From Lentzea aerocolonigenes (lineage in GTDB: Bacteria; Actinomycetota; Actinomycetes; Mycobacteriales; Pseudonocardiaceae): 6,530 nucleotides of DNA. The number at the start of each line of letters is the position of its first letter. The first letter of the stretch is position 1. Under the pieces are notes generated by a model, which worked only from the letters and a program-made list of their open reading frames with translations, was not told the origin of the DNA and did no database searches. Shown here in pieces: positions 1-6,329 of this stretch. The position numbers were made by a program, and so were the translations under genes. The stretch lies in the NCBI RefSeq assembly GCF_000955955.1, contig NZ_JYJG01000108.1, forward strand, positions 1 through 6,530. The letters run 5' to 3'.

Positions 1-1238
1 ACACGGCCGGGTTCGCCAAGGACTTCTACCACCTGTTCCGCAGCCAGTGGAGCAGCGAGCCGATGGTTCATCTGCTGCCGATGAACTGGACGGACCACAA
101 GCCGGGCGAGCAGGTTTCCGTGTGGGCGTACAGCAACGCGGACACCGTGGAGCTCTACCTCAACGGGAAGTCGCTGGGGGAGCGGAAGTTCGACGCGAAG
201 ACGACGGTGAGCGGCGCGAGGTACCTGGAGACCACGGAGGCGACCGGCGACGACAAAACCGTCACCACCGGCCCGTATCCCGGCAGTTACACCAGCCCGA
301 ACGGCAGTGCGGGCAAGCTGCACCTGACATGGTCGGTGCCGTTCCAGCCAGGACGACTCGTGGCGGTCGCGAAGAAGAACGGTGTCGAGGTCGCGAAGGA
401 CGAGGTGCGCACCGCAGGGGAGCCATATGCAGTGCGGATGACTCCGGACCGGCGGGTGACGAAAGCCGACGGCAAGTCGCTCACGTTCGTCACCGCCGAG
501 GTCGTCGACCGCGCGGGCGTGGTCGTGCCGGACGCGGACGACCTGATCTCATTCGAGGTCCGCGGCGGCAGCCTGGCCGGGCTGGACAACGGCCGCCAGG
601 AGAGCGCGGAGAACTACCAGGCTCGGTCGCGCACCGCGTTCAACGGCAAAGCCCTGGCGATGGTCCGATCCGGACAGTCATCGGTCATCACGGTCACAGC
701 GCGCGCCGACGGTCTGCGCACAGCAGCCACGACGGTGGTGGCGACCGGTGGACGGCCTGGCCTCCCGCCCGTGGTGGCTCCCGCCCCGGCGCCCCGTCCG
801 ACCGCGGCACCGGCGGCTGATGCGAGCTACTCGGGCACCCGCACGACGATCCCGGCCGCGATGCTCGACGGAAACGTTTCGACGTACTGGTCGAACTACT
901 ACCTCAAACGCGCCACGGCCTTGCTGCCCGCGGTGAGCCGGGCGCACGCGATGGACTGGGTCTCGCTGCCGGTGACCGGCGATCGCGAGGTCAGTTCGGT
1001 GCGGGCCACGTTCCTGGCCGACACGTCACACGCTCTGCCGGCCTCCGTCGTGGTGTCGTACTGGAACGGTCGCGCGTTCGTACCGGTGCGCGACGCGAAG
1101 GTCCAGTGGAGCGGGAACGACGTGAGCATCGGGTTCACCCCGCTGAGCAGTGAGCGCCTCCGCCTCGACCTCACCAGCGCCGCACCGGGGACCGATCACG
1201 GTTTCCTCGGCGTCTCGGAGGCGGTGGCCGGACGATAG
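1..1238 (+). CDS. Glycoside hydrolase family 2 (beta-galactosidase type), C-terminal part, 5' end outside window
   Basis: This is the 3' end of a large secreted-type GH2 enzyme; the reading frame is open from base 3, giving 411 visible residues, and ends at TAG 1236-1238. The first residues (AGFAKDFYHLFRSQW, then PMVHLLP) match the end of the GH2 TIM barrel. Next comes a DUF4982 domain at about visible residues 35-135, with the motif VELYLNGKSLGERKF. A GH2 C-terminal Ig-like domain covers about 140-245, with GLDNGRQES and AFNGKALAMVRS. A Pro/Ala-rich linker (about 250-272) leads to an F5/8-type-C, CBM32-like domain to the end (AMLDGNVSTYWSNYY, VSYWNGRAFVPVR, RLRLDLTS). The two catalytic glutamates of GH2 lie upstream and cannot be checked. 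The ATG at base 63 is internal, not the start. Beta-galactosidase activity is the usual assignment for this architecture; beta-glucuronidase or another GH2 activity is possible. The accessory domain suggests binding to a polymeric or galactose-bearing glycan. Confidence 0.9.
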   Translation, partial: TAGFAKDFYHLFRSQWSSEPMVHLLPMNWTDHKPGEQVSVWAYSNADTVELYLNGKSLGERKFDAKTTVSGARYLETTEATGDDKTVTTGPYPGSYTSPNGSAGKLHLTWSVPFQPGRLVAVAKKNGVEVAKDEVRTAGEPYAVRMTPDRRVTKADGKSLTFVTAEVVDRAGVVVPDADDLISFEVRGGSLAGLDNGRQESAENYQARSRTAFNGKALAMVRSGQSSVITVTARADGLRTAATTVVATGGRPGLPPVVAPAPAPRPTAAPAADASYSGTRTTIPAAMLDGNVSTYWSNYYLKRATALLPAVSRAHAMDWVSLPVTGDREVSSVRATFLADTSHALPASVVVSYWNGRAFVPVRDAKVQWSGNDVSIGFTPLSSERLRLDLTSAAPGTDHGFLGVSEAVAGR

Positions 1239-1272
1239 GGCGGGTCCTGTCGCGACGGCGGGTGTCATGTCG

Positions 1273-1278
1273 TACCTT
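1273..1278 (+). promoter_or_regulatory. Possible -10 element for a leaderless DUF1345 transcript
   Basis: TACCTT fits the actinobacterial TAnnnT -10 pattern and ends 8 bases before the A of ATG 1287, so transcription could begin at or next to the start codon. No Shine-Dalgarno lies before that ATG (the 12 bases upstream are pyrimidine-rich), which agrees with leaderless translation, common in actinomycetes. I see no convincing -35 element at the usual spacing. The 8-bp palindrome GTCGCGAC at 1249-1256 occupies that area and could be an operator or chance. Transcription from the upstream GH2 gene is the alternative. Confidence 0.3.
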
Positions 1279-1286
1279 CCAGCTTC

Positions 1287-1964
1287 ATGCCGGAAGATCT
1301 TCCGACCCGCCCGCCGTCCGACGACGGCTTCGTCCTGGCGAGGGCGAAGTTCGCGACGGTGATCGCGGCCGGTGCCGCCGCGGGGCTGGCGGTCTCGTTG
1401 AGCGGGCACGCGGAGTTCGGGCCGCTCGTCGGCTGGGACGTGGCGACGCTGGTCTACCTGACCTGGGTGTGGCTGCTGATCTGGCCGATGGACGCCGAGG
1501 AGACCGCGCGGCACGCCGTGCGCAACGATCCCACGCGCACCGTGACCGAGATCGTGCTGCTGCTCGCGGCGACCGCGAGCCTGGTGTCGGTCGGTTTCGT
1601 GCTCGCTCGGGCCGCGCAGACGACCGGTGCGTCGGAACTGTTGCGCGTGGGGCTCGGCGTGCTGTCCGTGGTGCTGTCGTGGATGGTCGTGCACACGATC
1701 TTCACGTTGCGCTACGCCCGGCTCTACTACTTCGACGTGGACGGCGGAATCGACTTCAACCAGCCCGAACCGCCGGACTACGGGGACTTCGCGTACGTCG
1801 CGTTCAGCATCGGCATGACGTTCCAGGTCTCCGACACCTCGCTGTCGACGCGCGACATCCGCCGGACCGTGCTGAAGCACGCGTTGCTGTCCTACCTGTT
1901 CGGCACCGGCGTGCTGGCCACCACGATCAACCTGGTGGCCAGCATCAGCACCACGTCAGGCTGA
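1287..1964 (+). CDS. DUF1345 family integral membrane protein
   Basis: This 225-residue protein matches the DUF1345 family, whose biochemical role is unknown to me. After a hydrophilic N-terminus of about 20 residues come hydrophobic segments at about 22-38, 48-66, 87-106, 118-140 and 195-218, so at least five membrane helices are likely. The family signature is clear: [17 protein letters not shown] (132-148), GGIDF (153-157), then [21 protein letters not shown] (about 163-183, given here only to mark the conserved stretch) and a final helix after [19 protein letters not shown] 1287 is the only plausible start, because the frame is closed by the GH2 stop at 1236-1238 with no ATG, GTG or TTG in between. 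There is no Shine-Dalgarno. It follows the GH2 gene by 48 bases, and its last 9 bases overlap the end of the opposite-strand GH30 gene. Nothing in the sequence links it to glycan use. Confidence 0.9.
   Translation: MPEDLPTRPPSDDGFVLARAKFATVIAAGAAAGLAVSLSGHAEFGPLVGWDVATLVYLTWVWLLIWPMDAEETARHAVRNDPTRTVTEIVLLLAATASLVSVGFVLARAAQTTGASELLRVGLGVLSVVLSWMVVHTIFTLRYARLYYFDVDGGIDFNQPEPPDYGDFAYVAFSIGMTFQVSDTSLSTRDIRRTVLKHALLSYLFGTGVLATTINLVASISTTSG
1912..1944 (-). terminator. Perfect 12-bp hairpin, candidate terminator of the minus-strand operon
   Basis: Bases 1912-1923 (TGCTGGCCACCA) are the exact reverse complement of 1933-1944 (TGGTGGCCAGCA), with a 9-base loop at 1924-1932 and a possible G-U pair extending the stem at 1911/1945. 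On the minus strand the hairpin begins 11 bases after the GH30 stop codon, the position expected of a terminator. No T-run follows, as is common for actinomycete terminators. The whole element lies inside the 3' end of the DUF1345 coding sequence and would also form in that gene's own mRNA, about 18 bases before its stop. Stem and position are directly visible; the terminator function is inferred. Confidence 0.5.
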
Positions 1965-3413
1965 GACCCCGTCGAGCTGGAACGTCTGCACCTGACCCGC
2001 CGCGAACGAGGCCCGCAGCAGCTTGCCGTCCAGCCGGACGTCGGTCCGTTGCGCGTACTTGTCGCTGCCGGTGGTCGTCGAGGTCGACCACCTCGTGATC
2101 AGGCCGGTGGGCAGCGCACTGAACCTGCTGAGGTCGAACGTGATCGTCTGCGTCGAGGTCGCGGTGTTCACGGCCACGAGCACGAGCCTGCGGGCGGCGG
2201 GATCGTAGGCCACGGCGGCGTTTCCGGTGGAGGCCGAGATGATCCGCATGCCCGGCCTGATGTGCCGGGTGAACTGCGCCAGCACGTAGAGCTTCTTCTG
2301 CACGGCTCCTGCCTGCAGGGTGTCCGGGTTGTAGGCGATCAACGCCCACTCCGGGGTCGGGTCCATGACCTGCCAGTAACACCACGCCGTCGGGTGCAGC
2401 CAGCGCCAGTCGAGGCACAGGTTGGTCGCCAGTGAGAGGCCGGTGCCGTCCCTCTCGCCGGTCTCGGAGTTCCACAGCACCTTGCCTGCGGCCTTGGCGT
2501 CGGCGTAGAGGAGGTCACGACGGCCGCTGGAACCCTGGTAGCCGTGCACGTTGATCTGGTTCACGACGGACTTCGTGGTGGCGTCGAAGGAGTTCCACGT
2601 GCTGCGCGCCACGTCGTAGTTCGTCTCGTCGGACGCCGAGATCCGGGTTCCGGACAGGCCGCGGTTGTTCAGCTCTTCGCGCAGGTGCTGCAGCACGGTT
2701 CGTTGCAGGGACGGGTCGAAGTGACAGCCCTCCTGCTTTCCGGTGGCGGACCAGTAGTTCGAGGCGGGCTCGTTGAACGGGTCCACCGTGCGGAACGAGA
2801 CGCCGAAGCGGTCGCGGAACTGCTTCGCCACCTCGGCCAGGTAGGCGGCGTGGGTTCGGTTGTTCCACGACTGCAGGTTGTTGCTGTTCGCGTTGGCGGC
2901 GCCGGACGGGTTGTGGTTGACGCACATCCACCACGCGGGCGAGTTCGAGAAGAGCTCGGTTATCGCGCCTCGCTGGGTGGCTTTGACGACGGACGCGCGT
3001 TGTTTCGCGTCGGCGCCCCACTGCCACGAGTTCGGGTCGGTGACGCGCCAGTCCTGCCAGAAGGTCTCGATCTGCTTGAACCGCGGGATGTTCGGCGAGG
3101 CGACCATGCGTTCGCCGTCGACGTCGTTCCAGCTGCACGCGCCGAGGTTGTAGCGGGCGATGTTGAGGCCCAGCCCGGGCAGCGCGGTTCCGTTGTAGGT
3201 GACGGTCTTCGTGGTGAACCACAGATCGGCGAAGTCGTCCCGGTCGCCGAACACGTTGGCCCACCAGGCGAGCGACGTGCCCCAGCCTTCCCACGTGCCG
3301 TAGCTCGTGGTGGGGTCGATCGCGATCGTCTGGTCCGCGCTCGCCTTGATGCCGAACGCTGTCGCCGCGATGGCGGCCGCCGTGCCGGACAGCACTGTCC
3401 TTCTGGTGACCAT
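1956..3413 (-). CDS. GH30 family glycosidase, probable secreted endo-beta-1,6-galactanase
   Basis: This 485-residue enzyme starts with a twin-arginine signal (TRRTVLSG at 3-10, an Ala-rich hydrophobic core to about 20, and an A-x-A site with likely cleavage after Ala26), so it is probably exported folded by the Tat pathway. The mature N-terminus ([16 protein letters not shown], 41-56) and the (beta/alpha)8 barrel are typical of GH30 subfamily-5 endo-beta-1,6-galactanases, which cut the beta-1,6-galactan side chains of type II arabinogalactan. The predicted acid/base is Glu215 in DPFNEP and the predicted nucleophile is Glu317 in LWNSETGE; both are present. Residues from about 380 form the usual C-terminal beta-sandwich. 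Five cysteines (93, 164, 230, 333, 345) are present. ATG 3413 is chosen because AGGAGG lies 6 bases upstream and the Tat signal begins there; the frame stays open further upstream only as an overlap with the DUF2264 gene. It is the last gene of its operon. Another GH30 galactosidase or glucanase specificity cannot be excluded. Confidence 0.88.
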   Translation of the reverse strand: MVTRRTVLSGTAAAIAATAFGIKASADQTIAIDPTTSYGTWEGWGTSLAWWANVFGDRDDFADLWFTTKTVTYNGTALPGLGLNIARYNLGACSWNDVDGERMVASPNIPRFKQIETFWQDWRVTDPNSWQWGADAKQRASVVKATQRGAITELFSNSPAWWMCVNHNPSGAANANSNNLQSWNNRTHAAYLAEVAKQFRDRFGVSFRTVDPFNEPASNYWSATGKQEGCHFDPSLQRTVLQHLREELNNRGLSGTRISASDETNYDVARSTWNSFDATTKSVVNQINVHGYQGSSGRRDLLYADAKAAGKVLWNSETGERDGTGLSLATNLCLDWRWLHPTAWCYWQVMDPTPEWALIAYNPDTLQAGAVQKKLYVLAQFTRHIRPGMRIISASTGNAAVAYDPAARRLVLVAVNTATSTQTITFDLSRFSALPTGLITRWSTSTTTGSDKYAQRTDVRLDGKLLRASFAAGQVQTFQLDGVSA

Positions 3414-3419
3414 CGGGTG

Positions 3420-3425
3420 CCTCCT
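3420..3425 (-). promoter_or_regulatory. Strong Shine-Dalgarno of the GH30 gene, overlapping the DUF2264 stop codon
   Basis: Read on the minus strand, TTAGGAGGCACCCGATG shows a full AGGAGG 6 bases before the GH30 start at 3413. The TAG stop of the upstream DUF2264 gene (3424-3426) shares its last two bases with this site. Ribosomes finishing DUF2264 therefore end exactly where they could re-initiate on the GH30 gene. This site fixes the GH30 start. Confidence 0.85.
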
Positions 3426-5325
3426 AAGGATTTGGCAGGGTGATCCTCGTGTCCAGTCCGTCGCTCCACCGCAGCACGATCTCGTCGGCGCACCCGGTGA
3501 GCAACGGGTTGGCGGCGGCTCCGCGGCCCCGGTCCAGGCGCACGGCCGCGGCGAGCACGTCACCGCGGGTGACGCGGCCGGTCGTGGCGAGCCAGGGGGT
3601 CGCGACGTACTTGCCCAGCGGGGATGTGCCGGTACCGGTGTGGACGCCGGCCTGGTCGAATCCGCGCAGAGCGCAGAGCGACGACCGAAGGCGCTCGGCG
3701 GAGACCACGACCTCCGGCCGTGCCGCGGTTTCGGCGTGCGGCCTGAGGTCGGCGGCGACGGGCCAGCCGGAGAGCCGCAGCCGGGCATCCGTGTCGCCGT
3801 CCACCCGCACGAAGCGGATCTCCACACCGCTGCGCACGACCGAGAGCACCAGCACGGGAGGCCCTTCGACGATGTCGCCGCCGCGGCCCGAACCGTGGTC
3901 GGGGGAATGGTCCGCGCTGGTGTCGACCCAGCGCACCGGTCCGTACGACGCGCCGGCCACCACGTCGCCCGGAAGCGTTTCGACGAACAACGTCCGGAAG
4001 CCCGCGCGGTGGCTTGCCGCACCTGAGGAGTCGAGCAGCACCACCGAGTTGTCCGTGGCGTCCGGCATGGTTGCGGTGGAGTAACCCAGCCGCGCGTACA
4101 ACGGCGAGTCCGTGCGCTGGTCGCCAGGCAGCGCGTGGTCGGTGCCGTGGTTGACGGTGGTGACGATGCCGTCGGCGCGGCGGCCAGACACCAGCCAGCC
4201 CGGTGCGGCGATGACGCGGGTGAAGTCGTGCGTCTCCACCGGCAGCGGGCGTTCCACGTCCGTCCACACGGGATGGTCGGCGGGCAGTGCGAGGCCGAGC
4301 ATCCCCTTGGCGGCCCAGTAAGGCGAGCCGGGGCCGGAGTAGGCCTGCCGGATCGGTGGCCAGCTGCCGTGCCAGCCCAGCGTCAGCACCCCGTCCGGTT
4401 CGAGCGCGCCGTGGTCGACGAAATGCCGCAGCACACCGGACGCCGCGCGCCGGAGCAGTCCCGGCTCGGCCGCTCCGGTGAGCGCGCCCACCCAGAACGG
4501 TGCCGCGGCGGCGAACCGGTAGGTGAGGCTGCGGCCCTGCATGAGCGGCGACCCGTCGGCGCCGGTGAGCGCCACCGCGTCCTCCAGGTACCTGCTCAGG
4601 TCGTCGGCCCACGTGCGGCGGGTTTCCTGCGAGCACAGCGAGTCCGGCACGTCGAACAGGTGCGTCCACAACAACGGGTACAGGTGCAGCGCCCAGCCGG
4701 TGTAGTGGTCGAACGCGCGTTCCTCGCCATCGCTGAGCCATCCGCCGGGACGCCGGAACGACGCGTGCACGGCCAGGTCCTGCTCGAGATCCTCGGCCGA
4801 CCACTTGCCGCCGGCCTCGCGCAGGAACGACTCGACGACGATCCGGAACCACACCCAGTTGATCGGCGGGTACGGCTGGCCGACCACGGTGCCGAGCCAG
4901 TCGAGGACCCTTTCACGCACACCGTCGTCGAGGTGATCCCACAACCACCGTTTGGTCAGCTGCAGGACCAGCGCGATCGACGCGGCCTCGACCTTGGCCT
5001 GCCCCAGCACGTCCGGGCGCGGCCAGGCCTCCGGCGAGTGCGGATCGGTACCCGCGGCCAGGCCCCACGCGTACCGCTCCAGCAACGCGGGATCGCCGCC
5101 GCCCGCGACCCGGAAGCCGGCGAGCAGGAACGTGCGGGCGAACCCCTCGAGCCCGTCGGAGACCACGCCGTAGCGGCTCGGCTCGCCGGGCAGGTCGATC
5201 CGGGCGCACCGCGGTGACCAGTGCCGGTTGACAGCGTCGAGCAGATGGTCCGCCACCGCCTCCCAGTGCGCGCGGGTCCAGCCCGTGCGCGGCGAGAGGC
5301 GGCGGTCCTCCGCCGGGAGTCTCAT
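3424..5325 (-). CDS. DUF2264 family protein, possible intracellular GH154-like exo-glycosidase
   Basis: This 633-residue protein has the DUF2264 layout: an all-helical, probably (alpha/alpha)-barrel half at about 10-350, then a beta-rich half from about 355 to the end. Conserved stretches include SDGLEGFARTFLLAGF (56-71), INWVWFRIVVESFLREAGG (155-173), GGWLSDGEERAFDHYTGWAL (194-213), GRSLTYRFAAAAPFW (264-278) and YSGPGSPYWAAKGMLGL (329-345). There is no signal peptide or membrane segment, so it should be cytoplasmic. As I recall, the CAZy family GH154, with a Bacteroides beta-glucuronidase acting on arabinogalactan side chains, corresponds to DUF2264; I could not verify this here. On that basis, and with the galactanase downstream, it may remove terminal glucuronic acid from imported galactan oligosaccharides. 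Without that link it is a DUF2264 protein of unknown function. ATG 5325 overlaps the dehydrogenase stop (ATGA, 5322-5325) and has no strong Shine-Dalgarno, so translation is probably coupled. The longer open frame to 5556 overlaps the dehydrogenase gene and was not used. Confidence 0.88.
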   Translation of the reverse strand: MRLPAEDRRLSPRTGWTRAHWEAVADHLLDAVNRHWSPRCARIDLPGEPSRYGVVSDGLEGFARTFLLAGFRVAGGGDPALLERYAWGLAAGTDPHSPEAWPRPDVLGQAKVEAASIALVLQLTKRWLWDHLDDGVRERVLDWLGTVVGQPYPPINWVWFRIVVESFLREAGGKWSAEDLEQDLAVHASFRRPGGWLSDGEERAFDHYTGWALHLYPLLWTHLFDVPDSLCSQETRRTWADDLSRYLEDAVALTGADGSPLMQGRSLTYRFAAAAPFWVGALTGAAEPGLLRRAASGVLRHFVDHGALEPDGVLTLGWHGSWPPIRQAYSGPGSPYWAAKGMLGLALPADHPVWTDVERPLPVETHDFTRVIAAPGWLVSGRRADGIVTTVNHGTDHALPGDQRTDSPLYARLGYSTATMPDATDNSVVLLDSSGAASHRAGFRTLFVETLPGDVVAGASYGPVRWVDTSADHSPDHGSGRGGDIVEGPPVLVLSVVRSGVEIRFVRVDGDTDARLRLSGWPVAADLRPHAETAARPEVVVSAERLRSSLCALRGFDQAGVHTGTGTSPLGKYVATPWLATTGRVTRGDVLAAAVRLDRGRGAAANPLLTGCADEIVLRWSDGLDTRITLPNP

Positions 5326-6329
5326 GCCTGCACCGCGAGTCCCTGCCGTGTCACCGGTTCCAGCGGCGACTGCCCGGTGACGTAGCGCTCCAACTCGTCC
5401 AGCGCGGCAGCGGCCATCAGCCTGGTCTCCGAACCCAGCGAACCCGCCACGTGCGGGGTGATCACCACGTTCGGCAGGTCGTACAGCCGCGACCACGCGG
5501 GCAGCGGCTCGGGATCGGTCACGTCCAGCACGGCGTGCAAACCTCCATGCACACAAGCCTCTTCCAGCGCCGCGGTGTCCACGAGGGACCCTCGTGCCGT
5601 GTTGACCAGCGTGGCGTGCTGGGGCAGCGAGGCCAGCTCCGCCGCGCCGATCAGGTGGCGGGTCTCCGGCAACGAGGGCGCGTGCAGGGTCAGCACGTCG
5701 GCCTGGGGGAGTGCCTCAGCCAACGTGACGACCTCGGCACCGGCCGCCCGCACCAGCGACGGGTCCACGACCGGGTCGACCACGAGCAACCGGCCGACCT
5801 GGAGCCGCCGCAACAGTTCCACGACCCGCCTGCCGACGCGGGAGAACCCGACCAGCACGATCGTGCGACCGAGGCCCGACAGTTCGCCGCGCCGGTCGCG
5901 GTAGCCCCAGTCCTCGCGGAACCGGCGGGCGTCGGCGGCCAGGAACGGCACCTTCTTGAACGCCCAGAGGATCGCCGCCACGGTGTACTGCGCGACCGGT
6001 TCGGCGTTGACGTGCGCGGCCGTCGTGACCAGGATGTCGCGGTCGAACACCTCGTCACCGACGTGCGCTCGCACGCTGCCCGCCGCGTGCAGGGCCGCGC
6101 GCAACCGTGGCGCGGCCGACAGCACGTCAGCGGTGATCGGCGGACAACCCCACGACGTGATCAGCACCTCCACGGAGGCCAGCCGGCGACGGACGGCGGC
6201 GGACGAGAAGTCCGCCGCCACCAAGGGGTTCCCGAGCGTCGCCAGCCTGCGCAGCCGTTCCAGCTCGCGCGGGCCGAACTGCAGGTCGGCGACGTCCGGG
6301 CTCATCGCGAGCATGACCTCGGGCCTCAC
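5322..6329 (-). CDS. D-isomer-specific 2-hydroxyacid dehydrogenase
   Basis: This 335-residue protein (usual family length about 310-340) should interconvert a 2-hydroxy acid and a 2-oxo acid with NAD(H) in the cytoplasm. The catalytic set is complete: Arg246 in VNTARGSLVD, Glu274 in DPEPLP and His293 in TPHVAGS. The Rossmann segment GRTIVLVGFSRVGRRVVELL (154-173) carries GFSRVG (161-166), where the usual GxGxxG has Ser in place of the middle Gly. Asp185, after LLVV, suggests a preference for NAD over NADP. The GTG at 6329 is chosen because it overlaps the permease stop (GTGA) and has GGGGAG 6 bases upstream (6336-6341). ATG 6314 is an alternative that would shorten the protein by 5 residues. 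The 3' end overlaps the DUF2264 start by 4 bases. The substrate is unknown; the operon suggests an acid derived from an imported sugar or uronate. Assignment to the family is firm, the physiological role is not. Confidence 0.9.
   Translation of the reverse strand: MRPEVMLAMSPDVADLQFGPRELERLRRLATLGNPLVAADFSSAAVRRRLASVEVLITSWGCPPITADVLSAAPRLRAALHAAGSVRAHVGDEVFDRDILVTTAAHVNAEPVAQYTVAAILWAFKKVPFLAADARRFREDWGYRDRRGELSGLGRTIVLVGFSRVGRRVVELLRRLQVGRLLVVDPVVDPSLVRAAGAEVVTLAEALPQADVLTLHAPSLPETRHLIGAAELASLPQHATLVNTARGSLVDTAALEEACVHGGLHAVLDVTDPEPLPAWSRLYDLPNVVITPHVAGSLGSETRLMAAAALDELERYVTGQSPLEPVTRQGLAVQA

Noticed and set aside
47..820. A 257-codon plus-strand open frame in another frame of the GH2 gene
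   Set aside because: Arg/Gly-rich shadow; the overlapping frame encodes recognisable DUF4982 and GH2 C-terminal domains.
1026..1880. A 284-codon minus-strand open frame across the GH2 end and the DUF1345 gene
   Set aside because: Composition is His/Arg/Gln-rich without motifs, and it covers two well-supported plus-strand genes and the gap between them.
2079..2095. Short inverted repeat CGAGGT/ACCTCG with a 5-base loop
   Set aside because: Only 6 bp, inside the GH30 coding region, and of a size expected often by chance at this GC content.
3317..3328. Perfect 12-bp palindrome CGATCGCGATCG
   Set aside because: It encodes the Thr-Ile-Ala-Ile-Asp stretch near the mature GH30 N-terminus, has no loop, is made of frequent GC-rich codons, and occurs once, so chance is the simplest explanation.
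3414..4022. A 203-codon in-frame extension upstream of the GH30 start
   Set aside because: It overlaps the DUF2264 gene in another frame, has low-complexity Arg/Ser/Pro-rich composition, and the Tat signal plus AGGAGG place the true start at 3413.
4135..5217. A 360-codon plus-strand open frame opposite DUF2264
   Set aside because: It is Arg/Gly/Pro-rich and resembles no family; long antisense open frames are common in GC-rich genomes, and the minus-strand protein has clear family motifs.
5326..5556. A 77-codon extension upstream of the DUF2264 start
   Set aside because: It lies wholly inside the dehydrogenase gene and is Arg/Ala-rich noise; the ATGA junction at 5322-5325 is the expected start.
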